A stretch of DNA of 64,000 nt from Herbidospora solisilvae (GCF_009901565.1 NZ_WXEW01000007.1:434001-498000); one strand, 5' to 3'; shown: positions 7,082-16,978, counted from the first letter of the stretch. Program-made: numbers and translations. The notes: generated by a model from the letters alone, not told the origin.

Positions 7082-8425
7082 CTAGGGGCGATCCTGTTTC
7101 AGCAGGTTCTTCAGCGCGTCCTCGATGCCCCGGTGGAAGGTCGGGTAGGCGTACATCATCGAGCGCAGGGTCATCACCGGCACCCGCGCGTGCACCGCCA
7201 CCGCCAGCGCGCCCATCACCTCGCCGCCCGCCGGGCCGACCGCCGTCGCGCCGACCAGGACCTCGTCCGAGGCCACCAGCTTGATCAGGATGTCCTTCGT
7301 CCCGTGGATCCAGTCGCGCGCGCCCGCCGTGGTGATGCCGGTGGTCACCGACAGGCCCTCGTCGCGGGCCTGCCGCTCGGTCAGGCCGACCGCGCCGACC
7401 TCCGGGTCGGTGTAGGTCACGCGGGGGACCGCGCGGTAGTCGGCCCCGGCGACCTCCTCGCCCAGGATGTCGAGCGCCGCGATGCGCCCCTGGTAGTTGG
7501 CCACATGGGTGAAGCCTCCGTGGCCGGTCACGTCGCCGGCCGCCCAGACGCCGTCGGTCACGCGCATGTGGGGGTCGGTCGGGACGAATCTGGCGGTCTC
7601 GTCGACCCCGATGACCGACAGGCCGGTCAGGTCGGTCTTGCGGCCGGTCACCACGAGCAGGTTGGCCGCCTCGACGACCTCGTCGCCCACCGTCACCGCG
7701 AACCGGCCGTCGTAGGACACCCGGGAGGCGGACGCCCCTGTCAGCACGCGCATGCCCTCGTCGCGGAAGACCTTGGCGATCAGCTTCCCGGCCTCGGGCT
7801 CCTCGCCGGGCAGGAGAGTCGGAGCGGCCTCCAGAAGCGTGATCTCGGTGCCGAAGCGGGCGAAGACCTGGGCCAGTTCGAGGCCGATCGCCCCGCCGCC
7901 CAGCACGATCATCGACTCGGGCACGCTCTCGGTGGCGACGGCCTCGTGGTTGGTCCAATAGGGCGTGCCGGCCAGTCCGTCGATGTCCGGGATCGCCGGA
8001 CGGGTCCCCGTGGAGATCAGCAGGCCGCGCCGGGCGCGCAGCACCCGGTCTCCCACGGTCACCTCGCGGGGGCCGGTGACGACGCCGTGGCCGCGTACGA
8101 GATGACCACCCTTCTTCTCGAAGCGGTCGGCGGCGGCCTGGTCGTTCCAGTCGTCGGTGGCCTCGGCGCGGATGCGGCGGGCCACCGGCATCCAGTCGGG
8201 GGAGACGGTCGCCGCTCCGGCCAGGCCGGAGACGCGCCGGGCCTCACCCAGGACGTGGGCGGCCCGGATCATCATCTTCGACGGTACGCAGCCCCAATAA
8301 GGACATTCGCCGCCGACCAGGTCTGCCTCGACCGCGGCCACACTCAGCCCGGCCTCGACGAGCCGGCCGGCGGCGTCCTCGCCACCCGGGCCCATGCCGA
8401 GCACGATCACGTCGAATTCATCCAT
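7082..8425 (-). CDS. FAD-dependent pyridine nucleotide-disulphide oxidoreductase
   Basis: 447-aa flavoprotein of the dihydrolipoamide dehydrogenase / mercuric reductase fold. The N-terminal FAD motif is VLGMGPGGEDAA, and the redox-active pair is intact in GGECPYWGCVPSK (C41, C46). A second Rossmann motif reads VLGGGAIGLELAQVFARFG and the second FAD motif GVWAAGDVTGHGGF. At the C-terminus the usual His-Pro-Thr catalytic dyad is replaced by MYAYPTFHRGIEDAL, so it is probably not a true dihydrolipoamide dehydrogenase. It lies 24 nt downstream of mdh. A related flavoprotein is encoded at 24876-26258. Substrate unknown. Confidence 0.8.
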   Translation of the reverse strand: MDEFDVIVLGMGPGGEDAAGRLVEAGLSVAAVEADLVGGECPYWGCVPSKMMIRAAHVLGEARRVSGLAGAATVSPDWMPVARRIRAEATDDWNDQAAADRFEKKGGHLVRGHGVVTGPREVTVGDRVLRARRGLLISTGTRPAIPDIDGLAGTPYWTNHEAVATESVPESMIVLGGGAIGLELAQVFARFGTEITLLEAAPTLLPGEEPEAGKLIAKVFRDEGMRVLTGASASRVSYDGRFAVTVGDEVVEAANLLVVTGRKTDLTGLSVIGVDETARFVPTDPHMRVTDGVWAAGDVTGHGGFTHVANYQGRIAALDILGEEVAGADYRAVPRVTYTDPEVGAVGLTERQARDEGLSVTTGITTAGARDWIHGTKDILIKLVASDEVLVGATAVGPAGGEVMGALAVAVHARVPVMTLRSMMYAYPTFHRGIEDALKNLLKQDRP

Positions 8426-8449
8426 GCCCGGCTACCTGCCCATATGGCG

Positions 8450-9466
<1,017 letters not shown>

Positions 9467-9517
9467 CTACTCGCCAGTCGAGCCCCACTTATGCTCAGGC
9501 CACGGGTTTGCGGCAAT

Positions 9518-9631
9518 TCATGGATATGTACGCCGGGAACCCGGCCTGTTCACGAGGGCGCCGCGGAAGCGGTCGAGCACCAGGGAATCCCTCAGCACCT
9601 CGGTGGGCGGGCGCCGGTAGGCCTCGCCCAT
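9518..9631 (-). CDS. Possible small protein, 37 aa
   Basis: A short reading frame, MGEAYRRPPTEV to GSRRTYP, with G/C-rich third codon positions, upstream of mdh and on the same strand. The Shine-Dalgarno is poor, and a CCCGG-AAAA-CCGGG hairpin (9632-9645) lies just upstream of the ATG. It may be a leader peptide, a gene remnant or chance. Apart from the palindromes described below, the rest of the 9428-9863 gap shows nothing recognisable. Confidence 0.25.
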   Translation of the reverse strand: MGEAYRRPPTEVLRDSLVLDRFRGALVNRPGSRRTYP

Positions 9632-9662
9632 CCCGGAAAACCGGGCAAACATGGCGATAAAG

Positions 9663-9675
9663 CTGAAACTTTCAG
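9663..9675. promoter_or_regulatory. Palindrome CTGAAACTTTCAG upstream of the cellulase gene
   Basis: Perfect 13-bp palindrome about 190 nt upstream of the cellulase start. A GAAA-N-TTTC motif has been described upstream of actinomycete xylanase/glycosidase genes (recollected), so a second carbohydrate-responsive operator is plausible but untested. Confidence 0.4.
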
Positions 9676-9815
9676 GTTACAAACGAGGTTTTCGGCCGGT
9701 GACCGGGCGGCGTGTGTGCTGGTCGCCGCCGGTGCTGGTGTTTCGGGGCGAGCGAGAGGGAGGCTGGGGGTGGACGGTCTTCCTGTACGGCACGGGACCG
9801 CGCACCTAAGGTCCG

Positions 9816-9829
9816 TGGGAGCGCTCCCA
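9816..9829. promoter_or_regulatory. CebR-type operator TGGGAGCGCTCCCA
   Basis: Perfect 14-bp palindrome identical to the site bound by the LacI-family cellulose-utilisation repressor CebR/CelR in Streptomyces and Thermobifida (established for those genera). It ends 34 nt before the cellulase ATG, in the right place for repression relieved by cellobiose. The cebR gene itself is not in this window. Confidence 0.85.
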
Positions 9830-9863
9830 GCGCGCAGTGAATCATCGCAGGAGGACCCCCGCA

Positions 9864-11771
9864 ATGAGATCCACCCCCCGATCCGGAGCCGCGCGCTCCC
9901 GACTGCGCCGTGGCCTCGCCGCGTTCGCGGTGGCCGCGCTCGGATCCACCATGGCCGTCGTCACCGCAACGTCCGCGCAGGCAGCGGTCACGTGTGACGT
10001 GACGTACACGACCAACGACTGGACCACGAGCCCCGGCCAGGGCGGCTTCACCGCCAACCTGACGGTCCGCAACACCGGCGACGCGCTCTCGAGCTGGAAC
10101 CTCGGTTTCACGTTCCCGAACTCGGGCCAGCGCGTGAGCCAGGGCTGGTCGGCCAACTGGACGCAGAGCGGCGCGAACGTGACCGCGGCGAGCATGCCGT
10201 GGAACGGCAGCCTGGCGAGCGGCGCGACCCTGAGCCTCGGCTTCAACGGCACGTGGAGCGGCAGCAACCCCAAGCCGACGTCCTTCACCGTGAACGGCGT
10301 GACCTGCGGCGGCGTGAACCCGTCTCCGTCGCCTTCGCCCTCGCCGTCCCCCTCGCCGAGCCCGTCGCCGTCGCCGTCGCCCAGCCCCTCGCCGTCGCCC
10401 AGCCCCTCGCCGTCGCCGAGCCCGTCGCCTTCGCCCTCGCCTTCTCCCTCCCCGTCCCCGTCTCCCTCGCCGTCGCCGAGCCCGTCGCCGTCTCCCTCCC
10501 CGCCCGGCCCCCGGGTGGACAACCCCTATGACGGCGCGACCGGTTACGTGAACCCCGACTGGTCGGCCAACGCCGCCTCCGAGCCGGGCGGCGCCGCCGT
10601 GGCGAACACCTCGACCGCCATCTGGCTGGACCGGATCGCCGCCATCACCAGTGGTTCGGCCGGCAACAACAGCAAGGGTCTGCGTGAGCACCTGGACCTG
10701 GCCGTCCAGCAGGACGCCGCCAACGGCGCCGCGCCGGTGGTCATCCAGGTCGTGATCTACAACCTGCCCAACCGCGACTGTTCGGCGCTGGCGTCGAACG
10801 GTGAGCTGAAGGTCGCGCAGAACGGCCTCAACCGGTACAAGACCGAGTACATCGATCCGATCGCCTCGATCATGTCGGACTCGAAGTACCGCAACCTGCG
10901 CATCGTGGCGATCGTGGAGATCGACTCGTTGCCGAACCTGGTGACGAACCTGAACCTGGCCGCCTGCCAGGAGGCCAAGAACTCGGGCGCCTACGAGCAG
11001 GGCGTGGCCTACGCCCTCAGCAAGCTCTACGCGATCCCGAACGTCTACAACTACGTGGACGCCGGTCACCACGGCTGGCTGGGCTGGGACACCAACTTCG
11101 GTCCGTCGGCCGACCTGTTCGGCTCGACCGCCGACCTGGCCACCGGCGGCAAGGCCACCGTGCACGGCTTCATCACCAACACCGCCAACTACTCGGCGCT
11201 GGTCGAGCCGCACTTCACCGTGAACGGCACCGTCAACGGCCAGATGATCCGCTCGTCGCGGTGGGTGGACTGGAACTTCTACATCGACGAGTTGTCCTTC
11301 GCCCAGGCCTTCCGTCAGCGGCTGATCCAGGAGGGCTTCTCCTCCAACATCGGCATGCTGATCGACACCTCGCGTAACGGGTGGGGCGGCCCGAACCGGC
11401 CGGCCGGTCCGAGCACCTCGACCGACCTGAACACCTTCGTGAACAACTCCAAGGTCGACCGTCGTATCCACGCCGGCAACTGGTGCAACCAGAGCGGCGC
11501 GGGTCTGGGTGAGCGTCCGCGGGCCAACCCGGCCACCGGTATCGACGCCTACGTGTGGGTCAAGCCTCCGGGTGAGTCCGACGGTTCCTCGACCGAGATC
11601 CCGAACAACGAGGGCAAGGGCTTCGACCGGATGTGTGACCCGACCTACGGCGGCAACGACCGTAACGGGAACAACCCCTCGGGGGCTCTGGCCAACGCTC
11701 CGCTATCGGGTCACTGGTTCTCGGCCCAGTTCCGTCAGCTGCTGGCCAACGCCTACCCGCCCATCAGCTAA
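9864..11771 (+). CDS. Secreted CBM2-GH6 cellulase (exo-cellobiohydrolase type)
   Basis: Extracellular cellulase of 635 aa. Signal peptide 1-40 (twin Arg near the start, hydrophobic core, cleavage at SAQA). The cellulose-binding module CBM2 spans about 41-145, with VTCDVTYTTNDW and a Cys pair. A Pro-Ser linker covers about 153-213, and the GH6 catalytic domain about 214-635. GH6 marks: VIYNLPNRDCSA (conserved Asp), VEIDSLPNLV, AGHHGWLGW, EPHFTVNGT, LIDTSRNGWGG and YVWVKPPGESDG. The domain order and the long GH6 core resemble Thermobifida Cel6B, a non-reducing-end cellobiohydrolase. ATG 9864 has GGAGG 8 nt upstream. Regulation by the CebR box is expected. Confidence 0.93.
   Translation: MRSTPRSGAARSRLRRGLAAFAVAALGSTMAVVTATSAQAAVTCDVTYTTNDWTTSPGQGGFTANLTVRNTGDALSSWNLGFTFPNSGQRVSQGWSANWTQSGANVTAASMPWNGSLASGATLSLGFNGTWSGSNPKPTSFTVNGVTCGGVNPSPSPSPSPSPSPSPSPSPSPSPSPSPSPSPSPSPSPSPSPSPSPSPSPSPSPSPSPSPSPPGPRVDNPYDGATGYVNPDWSANAASEPGGAAVANTSTAIWLDRIAAITSGSAGNNSKGLREHLDLAVQQDAANGAAPVVIQVVIYNLPNRDCSALASNGELKVAQNGLNRYKTEYIDPIASIMSDSKYRNLRIVAIVEIDSLPNLVTNLNLAACQEAKNSGAYEQGVAYALSKLYAIPNVYNYVDAGHHGWLGWDTNFGPSADLFGSTADLATGGKATVHGFITNTANYSALVEPHFTVNGTVNGQMIRSSRWVDWNFYIDELSFAQAFRQRLIQEGFSSNIGMLIDTSRNGWGGPNRPAGPSTSTDLNTFVNNSKVDRRIHAGNWCNQSGAGLGERPRANPATGIDAYVWVKPPGESDGSSTEIPNNEGKGFDRMCDPTYGGNDRNGNNPSGALANAPLSGHWFSAQFRQLLANAYPPIS
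10320..10502 (+). repeat. Pro-Ser linker coding repeat
   Basis: About 30 tandem CCN-TCN hexamers inside the cellulase gene, encoding (Pro-Ser)n. Such low-complexity stretches are prone to length change by slippage and to assembly error. Confidence 0.9.
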
Positions 11772-11787
11772 CACCTAGATGAAGTAC

Positions 11788-11823
11788 GCGAGCCCCGGTG
11801 CCGACGGCGCCGGGGCTCTCGCG
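11788..11823 (+). terminator. Terminator hairpin after the cellulase gene
   Basis: 13-bp stem GAGCCCCGGTGCC / GGCGCCGGGGCTC (11790-11802 with 11806-11818), one wobble pair, 3-nt loop GAC, followed by TCGCGTTG. It lies 18 nt after the stop. Confidence 0.75.
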
Positions 11824-11854
11824 TTGCGGTGGGGGATGGGCTCTCGGCCCCGGT

Positions 11855-12034
11855 TCACGACCAGTCGGGCGACTTGCCCTTGCCGCTGGTCAGCTTCATG
11901 ACCCCCATGACGGCCAGGCCGATGAGGCCGAGGATCAGAACCCACTTGAGGAGTCCGAAGACCAGCCCGATGAGCCAGCCGATGACGAAGAAGGCGGCGA
12001 CCGCGATGACGGCGTACAGAAGAATGCGTCCCAT
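11855..12034 (-). CDS. Small membrane protein, 59 aa
   Basis: Starts MGRILLYAVIAVAAFF and holds two closely spaced hydrophobic segments (about 4-24 and 27-46), ending in a Lys-rich cytoplasmic tail, KLTSGKGKSPDWS. A longer version from an ATG at 12055 is possible; neither start has a strong Shine-Dalgarno. Function unknown. It is convergent with the cellulase gene and divergent from the MerR regulator. Confidence 0.6.
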   Translation of the reverse strand: MGRILLYAVIAVAAFFVIGWLIGLVFGLLKWVLILGLIGLAVMGVMKLTSGKGKSPDWS

Positions 12035-12162
12035 AGGCTTCACGGTAAGTCTCATTTGCCGAGAAATCGCGGGTCAGGCGGCAACATCAGGGACAACTCA
12101 GGGGCGTCTCAGGGGCGGTCGTTGACCCTCACACGGTGTCAGCCGATAGACCCGGAGGCGTC

Positions 12163-12975
12163 ATGTACAACATCGGAGACTTCGCCAGAATCGGCCGCGT
12201 GTCGGTGCGCATGTTGCGCCACTACGACGCGCTCGGCCTGCTCACCCCCGCCCGGGTCGACCCCCTGACGGGCTACCGCTCCTACGAGGCCGCCCAGCTC
12301 AGCCGCCTCAACCGGGTCGTGGCCCTGAAGGACCTCGGGTTCAGCCTCCAGCAGGTCCGCCAGATCCTCGACGAGAAGGTCGGCGTGGCCGAACTGCACG
12401 GGATGCTCCGGCTCCGCCGCGCCGACCTGGAAGCCCGGGTCGAGGCCGACCGGGCCCGGCTGCGGGGGGTCGAGGCGAGAATCCAGATCATCGAGAAGGA
12501 GGGCGTCTTGCCTGCCGACGTCGTCGTGAAGTCCGTCCCCGCCGTCCGGGTGGCCGAGTTGTCGGCCGTGGCCGAGAGCTACGAGAGCGAGCACATCGGG
12601 CCCGTCATCCAGCCGCTCTACCCCGAGCTGCACGCCCGGCTGACCAGGGCGGGGGTGGATCTGGCCGGGCCCGGGATCGCCTACTACGAGGAGGAGCCGT
12701 CCGGCGGAGTGCGGATCCACGCCGCCTTTCCGGTCAACGTCGCGCCGGACCCGGCGTACGACTTCGACATCGTGGACCTGCCGGCCATCGAGCGGGCGGC
12801 GACGATCATCCACCACGGGCTGATGGACGGCGTGGACGCGACCATCCAGGACCTCCACCGCTGGATCGAGGACCACGGGGAGCGGGGGGTGGGGTACAGC
12901 CGGGAGGTCTACCTGGAGTACGGGATGGGCGACCCGGAGAACTGGGTGACGGAGATCCAGGAACCGCTGGCCTGA
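12163..12975 (+). CDS. MerR family regulator with GyrI-like effector domain
   Basis: 270-aa transcriptional activator/repressor. The N-terminal winged HTH reads MYNIGDFARIGRVSVRMLRHYD and GLLTPARVDPLTGYRSY, followed by the MerR dimerisation coiled coil (about 75-120) and a GyrI/SOUL-like ligand-binding domain (about 125-270). This is the BmrR/TipA-type layout used to sense small hydrophobic compounds. ATG 12163 follows GGAGG. No exporter sits next to it, so its target is unknown. Confidence 0.85.
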   Translation: MYNIGDFARIGRVSVRMLRHYDALGLLTPARVDPLTGYRSYEAAQLSRLNRVVALKDLGFSLQQVRQILDEKVGVAELHGMLRLRRADLEARVEADRARLRGVEARIQIIEKEGVLPADVVVKSVPAVRVAELSAVAESYESEHIGPVIQPLYPELHARLTRAGVDLAGPGIAYYEEEPSGGVRIHAAFPVNVAPDPAYDFDIVDLPAIERAATIIHHGLMDGVDATIQDLHRWIEDHGERGVGYSREVYLEYGMGDPENWVTEIQEPLA

Positions 12976-12984
12976 GAACGATCG

Positions 12985-13257
12985 TCAGGAGGCAGCTTCT
13001 CCTCGTCTGCTGAGAGTGCGGGTCACCCACGCGATCGAGGCCCCGGCCACGAGCAGGGCGACGGAGCCGAACCGCATCTCCCACAGGCGGGCGGGGCAGT
13101 CGGGGTTGAGCTCGCCGCTGTAGGCCGGGGGGAAGAAGAAGGCCCCACCGCAGGTCAGCGTGCTGTGGCCGTCCCAGCCGTAGGGGTTGTCGTAGAACGC
13201 CGCGGCCAACCCACCGAGAAGCAACACCGCGGCCGCGAGCCGACCGATCCATAGCAT
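12985..13257 (-). CDS. Small membrane protein, 90 aa
   Basis: Two predicted transmembrane helices (about 4-20 and 64-82) enclose an outside loop with two Cys residues (TCGGAFFFPPAYSG and NPDCPARLW) that could form a disulphide. Short cytoplasmic tail RTLSRRGEAAS. It is convergent with the MerR gene, 9 nt apart. Function unknown. Confidence 0.6.
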   Translation of the reverse strand: MLWIGRLAAAVLLLGGLAAAFYDNPYGWDGHSTLTCGGAFFFPPAYSGELNPDCPARLWEMRFGSVALLVAGASIAWVTRTLSRRGEAAS

Positions 13258-13329
13258 GAGGCGATCTTGGAGCGACGGCCCGCGGATTGCAACGGGGCAG
13301 CGGGCGGCGGCGCAACAGCGGTTAAGCCG

Positions 13330-13605
13330 GGCCGGGGAATTGATGAGCTGGGAACTACGAGCCAGGAACCGACGGGTGGGGCATCGACGGATCGGGCACC
13401 ACGGGCCGGAAGCATGAGCTGGGAGCCGACGTACCGGGAGCCGACAGACTCGAAACCATGGGCCAGGAACACCGGCCGGGCACCATGAGCCGGAACCATG
13501 AGCCGGGAGCCGACGGAGTCCGAACTACGCGCCGCGAACGACTGGCCGGGCGCCACGGGCCGGAAAACGACGGCCGCGAATGACGGCTCGGAGCGGACGA
13601 GCCGA
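13330..13605. repeat. Degenerate GAGCCGGGAGCCGAC-type direct repeats
   Basis: The intergenic stretch 13258-13637 carries no credible gene but contains imperfect direct repeats built on ATGAGCYGGGAGCCGAC. Clear copies start near 13343, 13413 and 13484, with partial copies such as CCGGGAGCCGAC (13434) and ACGGGCCGGAA (13401, 13556). Spacing is irregular, unlike a CRISPR array or VNTR. Confidence 0.6.
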
Positions 13606-13633
13606 AGGGCGGCGCCGGAGTGGCGCCGCCCTT
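13605..13633 (-). terminator. Terminator hairpin for dapD
   Basis: Perfect 12-bp stem AAGGGCGGCGCC / GGCGCCGCCCTT (13605-13616 with 13622-13633), 5-nt loop, immediately after the dapD stop on the minus strand. Confidence 0.75.
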
Positions 13634-13637
13634 TGCG

Positions 13638-14594
13638 TTAGTCGTTGGCGTGGAGGGCCGCGTTGAGTTCGACCTTGCCGCCCGTGCGGGCCTTGGCGAC
13701 GACCGCGCCGGTCACCGAGTCGCGGAGGAAGAGCAGGCCGTTCTGGCCTGACAGGTCTTTGGCCTTGACGACGGTGCCGTCGGGCAGGGTCACCTTGGTG
13801 CCCGCGGTCACGTAGAGGCCCGCCTCCACGACGCAGTCGTCGCCCAGGGAGATGCCGATGCCGGCCTGGGCGCCGATGAGGCAGCGCTGCCCGACCTGGA
13901 TGATCTCCTTGCCGCCGCCCGACAGGGTGCCCATGATCGACGCGCCGCCGCCGACGTCGGAGCCGTCGCCCACGACGACGCCGGCCGAGATGCGGCCTTC
14001 GACCATCGAGGTGCCCAGCGTGCCGGCGTTGAAGTTGACGAAGCCCTCGTGCATGACGGTCGTGCCGGACGCCAGGTGGGCGCCGAGCCGGACCCGGTCG
14101 GCGTCGCCGACGCGCACCCCGGTGGGGAGCACGTAGTCGACCATGCGGGGGAACTTGTCGACCGAGTAGACGGTCACCGGGCCGCGGGTCCGCAGCCGGG
14201 CGCGGACGTTCTCGAAGCCCTCGACCTGGCAGGGGCCGTGGTTGGTCCACACGACGTTGGCCAGCAGGCCGAAGATGCCGTCGAGGTTGGCCTGGTGGGG
14301 CTGGACCAGACGGTGGGACAGCAGGTGGAGGCGCAGGTAGACGTCATAGGTGTCGGCCGGCGGGTCGGACAGCTTGCCGATCCCGACCGCGACGGCCACG
14401 ACCTCGACACCCCGCTCGGGGTCTTCCCTGACCAGGCTCGCCAGGTCGCCCACCTCGACCGCGGCCAGGCGCCGGACGCCCGGCTCGCCGGGGTCGCCGA
14501 GGGCGGGGTTGGGGAACCAGACGTCGAGGACCGTGCCGTCGGGGGTGACGGTCGCGAGCCCCACTCCGTGAGCACCGGATTCGATGAAAGTCAC
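13638..14594 (-). CDS. dapD: 2,3,4,5-tetrahydropyridine-2,6-dicarboxylate N-succinyltransferase
   Basis: Succinylates tetrahydrodipicolinate in the meso-diaminopimelate/lysine pathway. The 318-aa protein has an actinobacterial-type N-terminal domain followed by a left-handed beta-helix of hexapeptide repeats, for example [46 protein letters not shown] and [15 protein letters not shown]. The start is GTG at 14594 ([10 protein letters not shown]). It is transcribed alone, divergently from the sigma factor gene. Confidence 0.92.
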   Translation of the reverse strand: MTFIESGAHGVGLATVTPDGTVLDVWFPNPALGDPGEPGVRRLAAVEVGDLASLVREDPERGVEVVAVAVGIGKLSDPPADTYDVYLRLHLLSHRLVQPHQANLDGIFGLLANVVWTNHGPCQVEGFENVRARLRTRGPVTVYSVDKFPRMVDYVLPTGVRVGDADRVRLGAHLASGTTVMHEGFVNFNAGTLGTSMVEGRISAGVVVGDGSDVGGGASIMGTLSGGGKEIIQVGQRCLIGAQAGIGISLGDDCVVEAGLYVTAGTKVTLPDGTVVKAKDLSGQNGLLFLRDSVTGAVVAKARTGGKVELNAALHAND

Positions 14595-14917
14595 GGTTCA
14601 AGAACCTACCGCCCCCGCCCCGGCCCAAACGACGCGGGAACCGGCCTGTGGACAACCCCGTCCCGCGAACGGATATCCACAGGTGGCCACGTCGTGTTCG
14701 CCCTCCGTTCACCCGTGTGGTCACGTTGGGTGACGGGGTCCGGGCGCGGGCCGCCATCGGAATTCACACGGCGTCAACGGGAGTTCGCATGCGTCGGTTA
14801 CGTTACTTCGACACCCTGCCGAAAAGATCGCTCACAGAGGGTGATTAGGTGGACAGGGGGAGATGCCGGGCAGAGGGGACATCTCGGGCATCGGGCGTTC
14901 ACTGGAGGGTCGCGGGA
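14595..14917. other. Divergent regulatory region between dapD and the sigma factor gene
   Basis: 323 nt without a convincing gene. It holds an inverted repeat GTCAC-N5-GTGAC (14720-14734) in the middle and AT-richer patches (GGAATTCACACG near 14760, GTTACGTTACTTCGACA near 14797) that could carry promoters. No consensus pair was assigned with confidence. Confidence 0.4.
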
Positions 14918-15529
14918 ATGTCGGAGGGCGTCGTTAGGCTCGGTGGGGTGACCGATTTTCCGCCCGATCCGGTGATCGTGGCCGGGCTGCGAAACGGCGA
15001 CGAAGAGGTCTTCGCGCTGCTCCTCGACGAGTGGTCACGGGGAATGCTCCGCCTCGCCAGGTCATACGTGTCGACGGCGGCGTCGGCTGAGGAGGTCGTC
15101 CAGGACACCTGGCTCGCCGTGATCCGGGCCGTCGGCACCTTCGAGGGCCGGTCGTCGCTGCGCACGTGGGTCTACCGCATCCTGGTCAACACCGCGCGGA
15201 GACGGGGAGAGCGGGAGAGCCGTACCATCCCTGTGAGCAGCGTCGACGGCGAGCGTCCCGACGGCGTCCCGCCCGAGAGGGCCGAGGGCGGTCCCGAGGG
15301 GGCGGCGCTGGCCGGCGAGGTCAGGGAGCTGATCGACAAGGCGGTGGGAACCCTCCCGTCCCGGCAGCGCGCCGTGATCACGCTGCGCGACATGGAGGGC
15401 TACGGCTCCGACGAGGTCTGCGAGATCCTGTCGATCTCCCCGGCCAACCAGCGGGTGCTGCTCCACCGGGCCAGGGCGGCCGTCCGCGACCACCTGGCCG
15501 CCTATTACGACGGGAAAGGAGGGCCATGA
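14918..15529 (+). CDS. ECF-type RNA polymerase sigma factor
   Basis: 203-aa group IV sigma factor. Region 2 reads LLLDEWSRGMLRLARSYVSTAASAEEVVQDTWLAVIRAV, with FEGRSSLRTWVYRILVNTARRR following; region 4 reads LPSRQRAVITLRDMEGYGSDEVCEILSISPANQRVLLHRARAAVR. ATG 14918 has GGAGGG about 8 nt upstream; a GTG at 14948 is an alternative. The stop overlaps the anti-sigma start by ATGA, and the egt genes follow in the same direction. Confidence 0.9.
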   Translation: MSEGVVRLGGVTDFPPDPVIVAGLRNGDEEVFALLLDEWSRGMLRLARSYVSTAASAEEVVQDTWLAVIRAVGTFEGRSSLRTWVYRILVNTARRRGERESRTIPVSSVDGERPDGVPPERAEGGPEGAALAGEVRELIDKAVGTLPSRQRAVITLRDMEGYGSDEVCEILSISPANQRVLLHRARAAVRDHLAAYYDGKGGP

Positions 15530-15765
15530 ACTGCGACGAGTTCGCCGAACTCGTGACCGCCTATCTCGACGACGCGCTCGACGACTCCTCCCGTCCCCTC
15601 TTCCTCGACCACATGGCGCGGTGCTCCGGCTGCACCGGCTACTACGGCCAGTTCACCACCACGATCACCGTCCTCGGTGAGCTCCCCGCCCCCGGCCTGT
15701 CGCCGAAGACGCGATCCCACCTGCTGACGGCCTTCCGGGAAGCGAGTTCAGAAAAGCCGGAGTGA
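15526..15765 (+). CDS. Zinc-finger anti-sigma factor (ZAS type), soluble
   Basis: 79-aa cytoplasmic partner of the upstream sigma factor. It has the HxxxCxxC zinc motif (H29, C33, C36 in DHMARCSGC) and an N-terminal Cys3, the same ligand layout as redox-sensing RsrA-type anti-sigmas. No membrane segment. Coupled to the sigma gene by ATGA, it ends 37 nt before egtA. Thiol-redox control of the sigma factor is inferred from the ligand set, not shown. Confidence 0.85.
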   Translation: MNCDEFAELVTAYLDDALDDSSRPLFLDHMARCSGCTGYYGQFTTTITVLGELPAPGLSPKTRSHLLTAFREASSEKPE

Positions 15766-15802
15766 GGTGTAACGCCGGGGCCGGTCGCGGATCTGAGTGT
15801 TC

Positions 15803-16978
15803 ATGGCCGATGTGCTGGCATACGCGGAAGGCTGTTTCACGGGGAGCCCCGGCGATCAGGTCGGTGTCGAGCTGGAGTTCCTCGTCCACGATGTGTCCGA
15901 CCCGGCGCTGACCGTCCCCATCGCGCGGACCACCGGCGCCCTCGGCGGGCTGACCCTCCCCGGCAAGAGCGTGATCACCTATGAACCCGGGGGGCAGGTC
16001 GAACTGTCCGCCCCACCGGGCCCCCTCCCGGCGGCCGTGGCCGCGCTCCAGGAAGACGTCGATCGGGTACGTTCCGCGCTCGCCGCCGCAGGCCTAACCC
16101 TCGGCCGGTCGGGGCTCGACGGCCATCGCCGCCCGCTGCGCCAGCTCCACACCCCGCGCTACGACGCCATGGCGGCCTGCCTGGGGGAGCCCTACGGGGC
16201 GCTGATGATGTGCTCGACCGCGTCGATCCAGGTCAACCTCGACTTCGGCGCCGACCCGTTCACCCGCTGGCGCCGCGCCCATCTGTTCGGCCCCGCGCTG
16301 GTGGCGGCGTTCGCCAACTCGCCGGGGCCGGTGCCGTGGTTCGGGTCGTGGTTGTCGGGGCGGCAGGCCGTCTGGCTGGCCCTCGACCCGTCGCGCACGG
16401 CACCCGTCGGGGCGGCACACCGGGCCGCCGGCGAATCGGGCGGCCAGGGGCATCCGGCCGCCGCCTGGGCCGACTACCTGCAGACCGCGAAGCTCATGCT
16501 CGTCAGGGAGACCGACGGGTCCTGCCGGCAGACGGCGGAAAGACATCGGTTTCGCGACTTCCGGCAGGCAGCGGGGCGGCCGCCGACGCTCGACGACCTC
16601 GCCTACCACGCCACCACGCTCTTCCCGCCCGTCCGGCCGCGCGGGTTCATGGAGATCCGCTACCTCGACGCCCTCGGGCCGGTCGAATGGCCGGTCGCGG
16701 TCGCCGTCTCCTACGCCCTGATCGTCGACGACGACGCGGCCGCCGCGGCGGCCGCAGACGCGTCGGCCGTGGCCGGGCAGTGGGCCGAGGCCGCCCGGTG
16801 CGGGCTCGCCGCCCCGGCCTTCCGCCAGGCCGCCGTCGCGGCCTTCCGGGCCGCCGCCGACGCGCTGCCCCGATGGGGCGCACCACCGAGCTTGATCGAC
16901 CAGGTCACCGACTACGCCGTGCGGTTCGTCGAACCCGGCCGGTCCCCGGCCGCCGACCTCCTCTTGGAGACGCGATGA
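15803..16978 (+). CDS. egtA: Ergothioneine biosynthesis glutamate-cysteine ligase EgtA
   Basis: Makes gamma-glutamylcysteine, the sulphur donor for the first C-S bond in ergothioneine synthesis. The 391-aa protein shows the GCS2-type features VGVELEFLVHD (metal/substrate acids), YEPGGQVELS, STASIQVNLDFG and MEIRYLDA. ATG at 15803 is used; a GTG two codons upstream is possible. It overlaps egtB by ATGA. It is the first of four tightly packed egt genes. Confidence 0.92.
   Translation: MADVLAYAEGCFTGSPGDQVGVELEFLVHDVSDPALTVPIARTTGALGGLTLPGKSVITYEPGGQVELSAPPGPLPAAVAALQEDVDRVRSALAAAGLTLGRSGLDGHRRPLRQLHTPRYDAMAACLGEPYGALMMCSTASIQVNLDFGADPFTRWRRAHLFGPALVAAFANSPGPVPWFGSWLSGRQAVWLALDPSRTAPVGAAHRAAGESGGQGHPAAAWADYLQTAKLMLVRETDGSCRQTAERHRFRDFRQAAGRPPTLDDLAYHATTLFPPVRPRGFMEIRYLDALGPVEWPVAVAVSYALIVDDDAAAAAAADASAVAGQWAEAARCGLAAPAFRQAAVAAFRAAADALPRWGAPPSLIDQVTDYAVRFVEPGRSPAADLLLETR

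Noticed and set aside
10320-10502. Regular short repeats that might suggest a CRISPR array or satellite
   Set aside because: They are in-frame Pro-Ser codons of the cellulase linker; there are no spacers.
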